Positions 35,611 to 43,664 of a stretch of 64,000 nucleotides of DNA are shown here, piece by piece. Made by a program: the position numbers and the translations under genes. Positions within the stretch are counted from its first letter, which is position 1. Every line of letters starts with the position of its first letter. The stretch covers positions 1-64,000 of the forward strand of contig JAURYH010000008.1 in the NCBI GenBank assembly GCA_030653975.1. The letters are read 5' to 3'. The notes under the pieces are model-generated. The model was given only the letters and a program-made list of their open reading frames with translations, was not told where the DNA came from and made no database searches. This stretch comes from Hydrogenophaga sp. Its GTDB lineage: Bacteria; Pseudomonadota; Gammaproteobacteria; Burkholderiales; Burkholderiaceae_C.

Positions 35611-36261
35611 TCAGCGCGGTGCGAGCCGGGCGCGCACACGGCCGGTGAGTTCGGCAACACGGGCATCACCGCCGCGGTAGTCGAGCGAGTCCGCGGTGAT
35701 CTGGTCCTTGTCACGGATCATCAGCACCGGGAGATCCGACTCGATGCGTTCCGGGTCGGTGCTCACCCGCAGGAATTCACCATGAAACTCCATGCGCGGC
35801 AAGCGCGCGCCAGCGGCGTTGCGTCCTGCCTGGCGCACCACCACCGCGTCGCCCTTGAGCTCGTACACCGTGCCCTCGCCATTGCTGACGATCTCGCGCG
35901 CCGTGGCCGTGGAAAGCTGGCGTTGCGCACTGAAGGTGCGGATGCGTGCCGTATCGATCACCGTGAGGTCCGTGTCGGGGTGGTGACGGGCCTCGGCGCC
36001 GTAGACCTCGGTCTGCAGCACCCCGTCGGGCGCAAACACCTTGACAGAAAACCGCCGCATGAAAAAGTCGGGCTCGTTGGTGACCGGTTGCTCGGGCTCT
36101 GGCTCCAGGGGCAGGGGCGTGGCCTGCAGCAGGAGGTAGGACACCAGCGCCAGCAACATCATCATCAGCACCGGCAGGTACAGGGAGAGCTGGTCCCAGA
36201 CCCGGCTCATGCCCCCGCGGTGCGTCTTCACCTGGAGAGCGACGGGTGCAGGCGTGTTCAC
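35611..36261 (-). CDS. lptC: LPS export protein LptC
   Basis: Bitopic inner-membrane protein passing LPS from LptBFG to LptA. The 216-residue protein has one N-terminal membrane anchor (LPVLMMMLLALVSYLLL) followed by a periplasmic jellyroll (about residues 60-200). Its start overlaps the kdsC stop by four bases, the common kdsD-kdsC-lptC order. The usual lptA-lptB partners do not follow; an SDR gene does. Confidence 0.93.
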   Translation of the reverse strand: MNTPAPVALQVKTHRGGMSRVWDQLSLYLPVLMMMLLALVSYLLLQATPLPLEPEPEQPVTNEPDFFMRRFSVKVFAPDGVLQTEVYGAEARHHPDTDLTVIDTARIRTFSAQRQLSTATAREIVSNGEGTVYELKGDAVVVRQAGRNAAGARLPRMEFHGEFLRVSTDPERIESDLPVLMIRDKDQITADSLDYRGGDARVAELTGRVRARLAPR

Positions 36262-36824
36262 GATGCAGCCGCCTCCAGCTCACGCGCGTAGTGACCGCAG
36301 GCCACCAGCAAGAGGTCGCACAGCTCGCGCACGGCACCTGCCCCCGGCAGGCGTTGCGTGACATGGTGGGCCACTGCCAGCAGCTCGGGATGGGCCGTGG
36401 GCGGCGTGCAGGCCAGGGCCGCGCGCCGCAGCATGGGCAGGTCGGGCCAGTCATCGCCCATGGCGGCCGCAGCCGACCAGTCCAGCCCGAGCTCGGCCAG
36501 GATGGCTTCGGCCGCCGGCCGCTTGTCTTCGGTACCGAAACGGGTGTGGACCACACCCAGGGCTTTCAGGCGCGCGCGCAGCGCCAGCGAGTCGCGCCCG
36601 CTCACCACGGCCGGTGTGATGCCCGCGCGCTGCAACAGCTTGATGCCGTGGCCGTCGAGCGTGTGGAAGCGCTTGAGGGTTTCTCCCGACTCGCTGAAGT
36701 ACAGACCGCCATCCGTCAGCACACCGTCCACGTCAAAGAACACCACGCGCACCGGCTGCGCGCGCAACAACAGCTCGGGCGGGAAGTTCAGCGTGGGACG
36801 CAGCGGTGAGAGATCAGAAGACAT
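36258..36824 (-). CDS. kdsC: 3-deoxy-D-manno-octulosonate 8-phosphate phosphatase
   Basis: HAD-family phosphatase that releases Kdo for lipid A assembly. The 188-residue protein has the nucleophile motif FFDVDGVLTDGG near residue 29, VVSGRDS, and the C-terminal GDDWPDLPML, all typical of KdsC. Its stop overlaps lptC. It follows kdsD on the same strand across a 129-base gap holding a copy of the intergenic repeat. Confidence 0.96.
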   Translation of the reverse strand: MSSDLSPLRPTLNFPPELLLRAQPVRVVFFDVDGVLTDGGLYFSESGETLKRFHTLDGHGIKLLQRAGITPAVVSGRDSLALRARLKALGVVHTRFGTEDKRPAAEAILAELGLDWSAAAAMGDDWPDLPMLRRAALACTPPTAHPELLAVAHHVTQRLPGAGAVRELCDLLLVACGHYARELEAAAS

Positions 36825-36876
36825 GGCGCAATGCTAACCGGGGAGAAGAAAAGCACCGAGTGAAGAAGCGCAAGCC

Positions 36877-36957
36877 CAGGGCGCCGCGGAACCGGCTTTG
36901 CCGGGCCGCCAGCGCTGCCCCCAAGGGGGTGACGCCGCAGGCGGCGCGGGGGGTCAT
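36877..36957 (-). repeat. Intergenic GC-rich repeat, copy C (reverse)
   Basis: Reverse-strand copy of the element at 7867 and 17589: CCCCCCGCGCCGCC block, GTCACCCCCTTGGGGG hairpin and GGCCCGGCAAAGCCGG hairpin. It starts right at the kdsD stop codon, between kdsD and kdsC. Confidence 0.85.
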
Positions 36958-37952
36958 ATCACCTTCGCGCGCATGAGATCGTTGCTGTTGAGCGCGCCCG
37001 CCAGGGCGCCCGCTTCGTCCACCACCAGCAGGCTGGTGATACGGCTCGACTCCATCATGTCGGCCGCCTCCACGGCCAGCGCATCGACCCGCACGGTGCG
37101 CGGGTGGGGGTGCATGACCTCGCGCGCTGTGAGCGCACGCAGGTCCACGCTGCTGCCGGATTTTTCGATCAGGCGGCGCAGATCGCCGTCGGTGAACACA
37201 CCCAGCACACCACCTTCGCCGTCGACGATGGCGCTCATGCCCAGGCCCTTGGCGCTGATCTCGCGCATCAGCGTCATCAGATCGGCGTCGAGCGACACAC
37301 GCGGCACTCCGTCGCCGCTGCGCATCACGTCGCTCACATGGGTCAGCAGCTTTCGGCCCAGTGCGCCACCCGGGTGCGAACGGGCGAAATCGTCGGCCTT
37401 GAAGCCCCGCGCGTCGAGCAGCGCCACGGCCAGTGCATCGCCCATGGCCAGCTGGGCCGTGGTGCTGGCGGTGGGGGCCAGGTTGTGGGGACAGGCTTCC
37501 TTCTCGACCGAGGCGTCGAGCACCACGCTGGCGTGGCGGCCCAGGGTGGACAGCACGCGACCGGTGAGTGCCACCAGGGGCACCCCCATGCGCTTGATCA
37601 GCGGCAGGATGGCGGTGAGCTCTTCGCTCTCGCCGCTGTTGCTGATGCCCAGCACCACGTCGGCCGCCGTGATCATGCCCAGGTCACCGTGGCTGGCTTC
37701 GGCCGGGTGCACGAACATCGCGGGCGTGCCGGTCGACGCCAGGGTGGCGGCGATCTTGCGACCCACATGGCCGCTCTTGCCCATGCCCATGACGACCACG
37801 CGTCCACTGCTGCCCAGCACGAGGGCCACCGCGCGGGAGAAGCTGTCATCCATGCGTTCGGCCATGGCGTTGACCGCCGTGGCCTCGATGCTGAGGGTCT
37901 CGCGAGCCAGGGTCAGGGCGCGGACCGGGTCGAACGTGGAAGGCAGGCTCAT
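36954..37952 (-). CDS. kdsD: Arabinose-5-phosphate isomerase (KdsD/KpsF)
   Basis: Makes D-arabinose 5-phosphate, the first precursor of Kdo. The 332-residue protein has an N-terminal SIS domain (VVVMGMGKSGHVGRK near residue 51 and SNSGESEELT) and two C-terminal CBS domains (from about residue 205 and 270). Length matches KdsD. It heads the kdsD-kdsC-lptC group and diverges from the Kef-type antiporter gene across 61 bases. Confidence 0.96.
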   Translation of the reverse strand: MSLPSTFDPVRALTLARETLSIEATAVNAMAERMDDSFSRAVALVLGSSGRVVVMGMGKSGHVGRKIAATLASTGTPAMFVHPAEASHGDLGMITAADVVLGISNSGESEELTAILPLIKRMGVPLVALTGRVLSTLGRHASVVLDASVEKEACPHNLAPTASTTAQLAMGDALAVALLDARGFKADDFARSHPGGALGRKLLTHVSDVMRSGDGVPRVSLDADLMTLMREISAKGLGMSAIVDGEGGVLGVFTDGDLRRLIEKSGSSVDLRALTAREVMHPHPRTVRVDALAVEAADMMESSRITSLLVVDEAGALAGALNSNDLMRAKVI

Positions 37953-38013
37953 GACCAGATTATCGCCGCAGGGCCCGGTCCGGACGGTCGCGGCCAGCCC
38001 TTACCATTGCCGC

Positions 38014-39999
38014 ATGAATTCGCTGGACATCACCCTGCTCTACCTGCTGGCCGCTGTGCTGGGTGTGGTGGCCTGCCGCCAGTTCAAGCTGCCGCCCATG
38101 CTGGGCTATCTGGTGGTGGGCGTGGTGATCGGTCCCAACGCGCTGGCGCTGGCGCAGAACTCCAGCGGCGTGCGCTACCTGGCGGAATTCGGCGTGGTGT
38201 TCCTGATGTTCGTGATCGGGCTGGAGTTCAGCCTGCCCAAGCTGCGCGCGATGCGGCGCCACGTGTTCGGTCTCGGCATGTCCCAGGTGGTGCTCACCGT
38301 GCTGATCACCACCGCCGCTTCGCTGGCGCTGGCGCTGCTGCTGCCCACCTGGTGGAAGGTCTCGTGGCAGATCGCGGTCGCGCTGGGCGGCATCATGGCG
38401 ATGAGCAGCACGGCCATCGTGATCAAGATGATGGCCGAGCGGCTGGAGTTGGAATCTGAACACGGCAAGCGTGTGATGGGCATCCTGCTGTTCCAGGATC
38501 TGGCCGTGGTGCCGCTGCTGGTGCTGATCCCGGCCCTGGCCGCCGCGCCGGAAGAGCTGTTGCCCGCCCTGGGCCTGGCCTTGGTCAAGGCGGTGGTTTT
38601 GCTGGGCGTACTGCTCACCGGTGGCCAGAAGGTCATGCGCTGGTGGCTCACGCTGGTGGTGCGGCAGAAGAGCGACGAGCTGTTCATGCTCAACCTGCTG
38701 CTGATCACGCTGGGCCTGGCCTGGCTGACCGAACACGCTGGCCTCTCGCTCGCGCTGGGCGCGTTCGTGGCCGGCATGCTGATTTCGGAGACCGAATTCA
38801 AGCACCAGGTGGAGACCGACATCCGGCCGTTCCACGATGTGTTGCTTGGCCTGTTCTTCATCACCATCGGCATGATGCTCGACTGGCGACTGGTGCTGGA
38901 GCGTTGGCAACTGGTGCTGCTGCTGCTGTCGCTGTCGGTGGTGTTCAAGCTGGCCATGATCACCGGGTTGACGCGGGTCTGGGGTGCGAGCATGGGCGTG
39001 TCCTTGCGCGTGGGCCTGTACCTCGCGCAGGCCGGCGAGTTCGGACTGGTCCTGCTCACGCTGGCCGGGCAGAACAACCTGGTACCGCCGCAGCTGTTCA
39101 ACCCCATCCTCGCTTCGATGGTGCTGTCCATGCTGGCCACGCCGTTCGTGATCATGTACACCAACGACATCGTCACCCGCGTCGTCGGCAGCGACTGGCT
39201 GATGCAGTCGGTGCAGATGACCAGCATCGCGCGCAAGGCGATCAACGCCGACAAGCACGTGATCATCTGCGGCTACGGCCGTTGCGGCCAGAACCTGGCG
39301 CGGCTGCTGGAGGCCGAAGGCATTCCCTACATGGCACTCGATCTGGATCCCGACCGTGTGCGCCAGGCCGCTGCGGCCGGGGATTCGGTCGTCTTCGGCG
39401 ACGCGGCGCGACTGCAGGCCCTGATCGCCGCCGGCCTGCACCGGGCCAGTGCGGTGGTGATCACCTACATCGAGACGGCCAGCGCGCTCAAGGTGCTGCA
39501 CCACACCCACGAACAGGCGCCCCAGGTTCCGGTGGTGGTGCGCACCATCGACGATGCGGACCTGGAGAAACTGCGCAGTGCCGGCGCCACCGAGGTGGTG
39601 CCCGAAGCCATCGAGGCCAGCCTGATGCTGGCCAGCCACGCGCTGGCGCTGGTGGGCGTTCCCATGCGGCGCGTGATCCGCGTCGTGCAGGACCAGCGCG
39701 ATGCACGCTACAACCTGCTCAAGGGCTACTTCCACGGCGCCGACGATGATGGCGTGGAAGAAGCCGAACACGAACGCCTGAACACCGTGACGCTGCCGTC
39801 GGGGGGTCGAACGGTGGGCCGGACGCTCGGCAGCCTGGCACTGCAAACCGTGGGCGTGCGCGTCGCCAACCTGCGCCGGTCCAGTGGCCACGGCGTGCCC
39901 TTTGACGACAGCACCGTGCTCGAAGGCGGCGACACCCTGGTGCTCAGCGGCAAGGCGCCCGCACTGGCGCTGGCCGAAGACCGGCTGCTGTCGGGCTGA
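38014..39999 (+). CDS. Kef-type K+/H+ antiporter (CPA2) with TrkA-N domain
   Basis: A 661-residue inner-membrane transporter: about twelve membrane segments (residues 1-385), a Rossmann-fold TrkA-N (RCK) domain starting at [18 protein letters not shown] near residue 415, and a C-terminal TrkA-C part ([17 protein letters not shown]). This is the KefB/KefC/YbaL type. The start at ATG 38014 matches the first membrane helix; the open frame further upstream antisense to kdsD is not real. The position next to kdsD is common in betaproteobacteria. Confidence 0.93.
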   Translation: MNSLDITLLYLLAAVLGVVACRQFKLPPMLGYLVVGVVIGPNALALAQNSSGVRYLAEFGVVFLMFVIGLEFSLPKLRAMRRHVFGLGMSQVVLTVLITTAASLALALLLPTWWKVSWQIAVALGGIMAMSSTAIVIKMMAERLELESEHGKRVMGILLFQDLAVVPLLVLIPALAAAPEELLPALGLALVKAVVLLGVLLTGGQKVMRWWLTLVVRQKSDELFMLNLLLITLGLAWLTEHAGLSLALGAFVAGMLISETEFKHQVETDIRPFHDVLLGLFFITIGMMLDWRLVLERWQLVLLLLSLSVVFKLAMITGLTRVWGASMGVSLRVGLYLAQAGEFGLVLLTLAGQNNLVPPQLFNPILASMVLSMLATPFVIMYTNDIVTRVVGSDWLMQSVQMTSIARKAINADKHVIICGYGRCGQNLARLLEAEGIPYMALDLDPDRVRQAAAAGDSVVFGDAARLQALIAAGLHRASAVVITYIETASALKVLHHTHEQAPQVPVVVRTIDDADLEKLRSAGATEVVPEAIEASLMLASHALALVGVPMRRVIRVVQDQRDARYNLLKGYFHGADDDGVEEAEHERLNTVTLPSGGRTVGRTLGSLALQTVGVRVANLRRSSGHGVPFDDSTVLEGGDTLVLSGKAPALALAEDRLLSG

Positions 40000-40066
40000 C
40001 GCGCCGGTTCCCTTCTGCAGTCCCCTCAACCCTCAGTCACCGGCACCCATCAGCCAAGGTCACACC

Positions 40067-40612
40067 ATGGACAGCTCCGCCTTCCTCAAATCCCACATCC
40101 GGACCGTGCCCGACTGGCCCGCGCCCGGTGTGATGTTCCGCGACATCACGCCGCTGCTGCAGGATCCCCGGGTCTTCCGCGTGCTGATCGACTCCTTTGT
40201 GCACCGCTACATGGCGCCCTCGCTGCGCCCCACCGTGGTGGCCGGTCTTGACGCGCGGGGCTTCATCATCGGATCGGTGGTGGCCTACGAACTGGGCCTG
40301 GGCTTCGTGCCGATCCGCAAGAAGGGCAAACTGCCCTTCACCACGGTGGAAGAAACCTACGAACTGGAGTACGGCAGCGCCACCGTCGAGTTGCACACCG
40401 ACGCGGTCAAGCCCGGCGACCGGGTCCTGTTGATCGACGATCTCATCGCCACCGGCGGCACCATGATGGCCGGAGCGCGGCTGCTGGAGAAACTGGGCGC
40501 CGAGGTGATGGAAGGGGCTGCCATCGTGGACCTGCCCGAGTTGGGTGGCTCGGCCCGGCTGCGTGCCAGCGGGCTGCCGCTGTTCACGCTGGTGGATTTC
40601 GCGGGGCACTGA
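40067..40612 (+). CDS. apt: Adenine phosphoribosyltransferase
   Basis: Salvages adenine to AMP using PRPP. The 181-residue protein has the N-terminal [15 protein letters not shown], the hood/loop segment [11 protein letters not shown] and the PRPP-binding [14 protein letters not shown] near residue 125. Length and motifs are typical. ATG 40067 follows a CCAAGG-type site, 67 bases after the antiporter gene. Confidence 0.97.
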   Translation: MDSSAFLKSHIRTVPDWPAPGVMFRDITPLLQDPRVFRVLIDSFVHRYMAPSLRPTVVAGLDARGFIIGSVVAYELGLGFVPIRKKGKLPFTTVEETYELEYGSATVELHTDAVKPGDRVLLIDDLIATGGTMMAGARLLEKLGAEVMEGAAIVDLPELGGSARLRASGLPLFTLVDFAGH

Positions 40613-40653
40613 AGCCAGGGCCCGCGCAGCGGCGGAGTGTGGGTGCTTCTTCC

Positions 40654-41313
40654 TTACAGTTTTCCGTACTGCGTATCGCTCAACGCCGAAAAATCGCTGT
40701 GCGACTCGGGCGGTGGAACGTCCGCCTCGGTGTCGAGGCGGTGCGCCGGGATCGCGGGTGTCTGCAATGCACGGCGAAACGCATCCAGCTCATCGCGGGC
40801 CACGGGCTGCGCGCGACCGCCAGATGCCATGAGCACCGGGACCGGGATCGCCGTGGGGTTGTCCGAGGTGACCAGGCGCTGCGTCTGCGCAGCCACCGCC
40901 GCCTTGAGCGCAATGCCGCGCTGGTCGTGCACCGCCTTGCGCCGCCAGTAGACCCCCTGTACCACCATGGTGTGGCGCTTCTGCGCGCTGCTCTGGATCC
41001 AGCGCTCGACCTCCCGCAGGTATTCGTCGGGCATCATGTCGGCGGGCAGGGCCAGATCGATCAGCACCAGGAAGCCGTCGCCGTTGGCGTCCAGCGAGAG
41101 CACCTTGAATTCGTAGCTGGTCGACAGCACCCCGGCGCGGATCAGGGACTCGCGCACCACCGAGAACAGCTGTTCCCGGCGCAGAATGCGCCGGCCACGG
41201 CGCGGCGAGATCAGGGGCAAGGTGGTCTGGCCGAACGAGCGGCGAGGTTTCGAACGCCCCCCGTTGGTACCCTGATCCGATTTTCTGGCTTGAAGCCAAC
41301 GCAATAGAGACAT
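40654..41313 (-). CDS. Unknown protein, charged N-terminus
   Basis: A 219-residue protein I do not recognise. The N-terminal 45 residues are basic (ARKSDQ..SKPRRSFGQ..RRGRRILRRE), followed by an alpha/beta core (residues about 50-125: VVRESLIRAGVLSTSYEFKV, then DANGDGFLVLIDLALP and EYLREVERWIQ) and a Pro-rich tail. No membrane segment. ATG 41313 is chosen because it begins with MSLLRWLQAR; an in-frame ATG at 41340 is possible. It converges on apt. Confidence 0.65.
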   Translation of the reverse strand: MSLLRWLQARKSDQGTNGGRSKPRRSFGQTTLPLISPRRGRRILRREQLFSVVRESLIRAGVLSTSYEFKVLSLDANGDGFLVLIDLALPADMMPDEYLREVERWIQSSAQKRHTMVVQGVYWRRKAVHDQRGIALKAAVAAQTQRLVTSDNPTAIPVPVLMASGGRAQPVARDELDAFRRALQTPAIPAHRLDTEADVPPPESHSDFSALSDTQYGKL

Positions 41314-41399
41314 GGTTGAAGTAGGCGTTGCCGAGTGCATCGCGGTATGAGAACAAGTGCGGAGCTATTGTCGGGCAAGTGGCGCTCGCACCCCTTGAT

Positions 41400-41891
41400 T
41401 CAGGTCACAGCCACGCGTTTGGGCCTGTTGTACATGCGGCAAGCCAGGACCGCGGCCATGGCCAACGTCAACTCCAGCGCAATCGGCGGAAATCGGGTGG
41501 AAAGCTCGCGAAAGCGCAAGGGTGTGAGACACCAGAGCCGGCTGGGCGCACCCGCCTGCACGGTCGCACTGCGCGGCAGATGGCTGAAAAACGCGCCTTC
41601 ACCCAACAGCGAACCGGGCCCCACCAACGCGAGGCGTACACGCTCCTTCGCATCTTCATAGTGAACCGTCAGGCTACCGCTCTCGACAAAATAGACCGTT
41701 CGGTCCTTCACCCCCTGCTCGATCAGCACCTGCCCCTGCGGCAGGGCCATCGGTTGCAGGAAGTCGGCCAAGCTCTGCCACTGCACATCGGTCAGGTTCA
41801 GCGGCACGGCGTCCAGCGCGTTGCTCTGCCTCATCGCCTGGGCCAGGACCATGATGTCGGCACGCATCGGCGCAGGGAAACTGGTGTTCAT
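41400..41891 (-). CDS. Stand-alone cyclic-nucleotide-binding-domain protein
   Basis: A 163-residue protein with a CRP-like beta-barrel (residues about 40-125; QGQVLIEQGVKDRTVYFVESGSL and GSLLGEGAFFSHLPRSATVQA matching the phosphate-binding cassette). It ends after a C-terminal helix with no helix-turn-helix. It may sense cAMP, c-di-GMP or a protein partner rather than bind DNA. It is on the same strand as the Wzt gene, after a terminator. Confidence 0.85.
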   Translation of the reverse strand: MNTSFPAPMRADIMVLAQAMRQSNALDAVPLNLTDVQWQSLADFLQPMALPQGQVLIEQGVKDRTVYFVESGSLTVHYEDAKERVRLALVGPGSLLGEGAFFSHLPRSATVQAGAPSRLWCLTPLRFRELSTRFPPIALELTLAMAAVLACRMYNRPKRVAVT

Positions 41892-41978
41892 TTATTGACA
41901 TTAACCGTGGGACGCCCGCGCATGCAAGCCCGGGTCATCGGCATTTACGGCTCCTTACGTTTGCGCTCCCAGCGGTCG

Positions 41979-42002
41979 AAAAACCGTTGCCCAACGGCAA
42001 CG
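41979..42002 (-). terminator. Terminator after wzt
   Basis: On the minus strand, stem CGTTGCC/GGCAACG with a 4-base loop is followed by TTTTT. It starts 8 bases after the wzt stop and separates the exporter operon from the CNBD gene. Confidence 0.78.
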
Positions 42003-42010
42003 CGCGCGGC

Positions 42011-42754
42011 TTACCCGCCGAAATAGGCCTCGCACACAATTTCGGGGCTGGCGTCCATCCGGATCCTGCCGTGCTCCAGCCAGAGCGCCCGGTTGCAGGT
42101 GTGCATCACAAGTTCGCGCGAGTGACTGGCCAGCACGAGGATGTTGGTCGCCTGCACCAGTTCCTTCAGCCGCTGTTCCGCCTTGTGTTTGAACGCTTCG
42201 TCACCGACAGAAAGCCACTCGTCCATCAGCAGGATCTCGGGGCGCATGATCGTCGACACCGCGAAGGCCAGACGCAGGTGCATGCCGCTGGAATAGGTCC
42301 GCACCGGCATCTCGATGAAGTCGCCCAATTCCGAAAACCCCACAATGTCTTCAAAACGGTCGGTGATCTGCGCACGCGATAGCCCGAGCATGGCACCGCG
42401 AAGAAAGATGTTTTCCCGGCCACTGGCCTCGGGATCGATCCCCAGCGAAACATCAATCAGGGATCCGATCTCGCCCTGTATATGAACCACGCCTGAGGTG
42501 GGCTCGTAGATGCGCCCAAGCAGGCGCAGCAAGGTACTCTTGCCGGCCCCGTTGTGCCCCAGCAGACCAACGCGGTCGCCATCCCGGAACTGGAAAGTCA
42601 GACCGTCCAGCGCCCGAACAATGACGCGACCTTGCTGATCGGCGCCCAGACGCCCCCCGGTGGTCACCTGCATGAGGCGCTTCTTCAACGAGCGGCCGCT
42701 CGCGTTGTAAATGGGGAAGTCAACCGAAACCTTATCGAAAACGATGGATGCCAT
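42011..42754 (-). CDS. Polysaccharide ABC exporter ATPase (Wzt/KpsT-like)
   Basis: A 247-residue ABC ATPase with Walker A GHNGAGKST at residues 66-74, a signature region followed by Walker B ILLMDEWLSVGDEAF, and a switch histidine in LASHSRE. The insertion after the first strand (NASGRSLKKRL) is typical of O-antigen and capsule exporters. It lacks the C-terminal carbohydrate-binding domain of long Wzt proteins, so KpsT-like. ATG 42754 (MASIVFDKVSVDFPI) is preferred over ATG 42775. Confidence 0.92.
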   Translation of the reverse strand: MASIVFDKVSVDFPIYNASGRSLKKRLMQVTTGGRLGADQQGRVIVRALDGLTFQFRDGDRVGLLGHNGAGKSTLLRLLGRIYEPTSGVVHIQGEIGSLIDVSLGIDPEASGRENIFLRGAMLGLSRAQITDRFEDIVGFSELGDFIEMPVRTYSSGMHLRLAFAVSTIMRPEILLMDEWLSVGDEAFKHKAEQRLKELVQATNILVLASHSRELVMHTCNRALWLEHGRIRMDASPEIVCEAYFGG

Positions 42755-42812
42755 GATGTGTTGGTGCCGGAGCACACCGTTTTCGGAGTGCGAAAAATGA
42801 CGGAAACGGAGT

Positions 42813-43616
42813 CTAGAGCCAGTAGGCGATGCGTGCCCGGTGGCGTCCGAAAAAAGCGAGGGCCACGACCCAACCGACGACCGCCATCGCGCCGCAGACC
42901 AGCCAGCTGTGCAGGGATGGAGGTTGTCCGAGCAGGGGGCCGCGCACGGTCTCGAACCAATGGAACAGCGGGTTGAACGCGAGCAGGAAGCGCCCAGCTC
43001 TTTCGGGCAGCAGACCGGGCATCCACATGATGGGAGTCAGGTAAAACATCACCTGCAGGATGCTGCCGACGATCTGGGCCAGATCGCGGTACCGGGTGCA
43101 GAGCACGCCCAGGATCAGGGCGATCCAGGCCAAATTGAGCACAAGCAGCAGCAGTCCTGGGATTGACAGCAGTGCGTCCCATCCCAGGCCCTTGCCGACC
43201 ACCAGGAAGAGCAGGGGCACGATGACCAGGTTGTGCAGGAGTATCAGCAAATTGCGCCAAATCATGCGCAGCACGTGGACAAACAGAGGCAAGGGCAGTT
43301 GCTTGATGATGCTTTCCGCGCCGATGAAGGCAGTGCACGCCTCGGACAGCACCGACGACAGCAAGGTCCAGAGGATCAGGCCGATCGCCAGAAACGGCAG
43401 GAACTCGTCCATGGACACATCGAAGATTTGCCCGAACACCATGAAGATGGAGCCGATCATCACCCCCATGCTGATGGTCAGCCAGAACGGCCCCAGCAGA
43501 GACCGACGGTAGCGCTGCTTGACGTCCTGCCAGGCCAAGAGACCCACCAAAGGCAGGTGCCGCAGGGCCCGGGCGATATCGGCAGAAGCGCTTTTCAGAT
43601 GTTTCAGGATGGGCAC
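42813..43616 (-). CDS. Polysaccharide ABC exporter permease (Wzm/KpsM-like)
   Basis: A 267-residue membrane protein of the ABC-2 type with about six hydrophobic segments and the N-terminal RYRRSLLGPFWLTISMGV pattern of Wzm/KpsM permeases. It pairs with the ATPase 58 bases downstream to export a lipid-linked polysaccharide. No glycosyltransferases lie nearby in this window. An unusual propeller/coiled-coil protein gene lies 48 bases upstream. Confidence 0.92.
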   Translation of the reverse strand: MPILKHLKSASADIARALRHLPLVGLLAWQDVKQRYRRSLLGPFWLTISMGVMIGSIFMVFGQIFDVSMDEFLPFLAIGLILWTLLSSVLSEACTAFIGAESIIKQLPLPLFVHVLRMIWRNLLILLHNLVIVPLLFLVVGKGLGWDALLSIPGLLLLVLNLAWIALILGVLCTRYRDLAQIVGSILQVMFYLTPIMWMPGLLPERAGRFLLAFNPLFHWFETVRGPLLGQPPSLHSWLVCGAMAVVGWVVALAFFGRHRARIAYWL

Positions 43617-43664
43617 GGTGTCTGGAGGGTGTCGGGGTGACGAGGCGGGATCTGGCTCGGGAGT

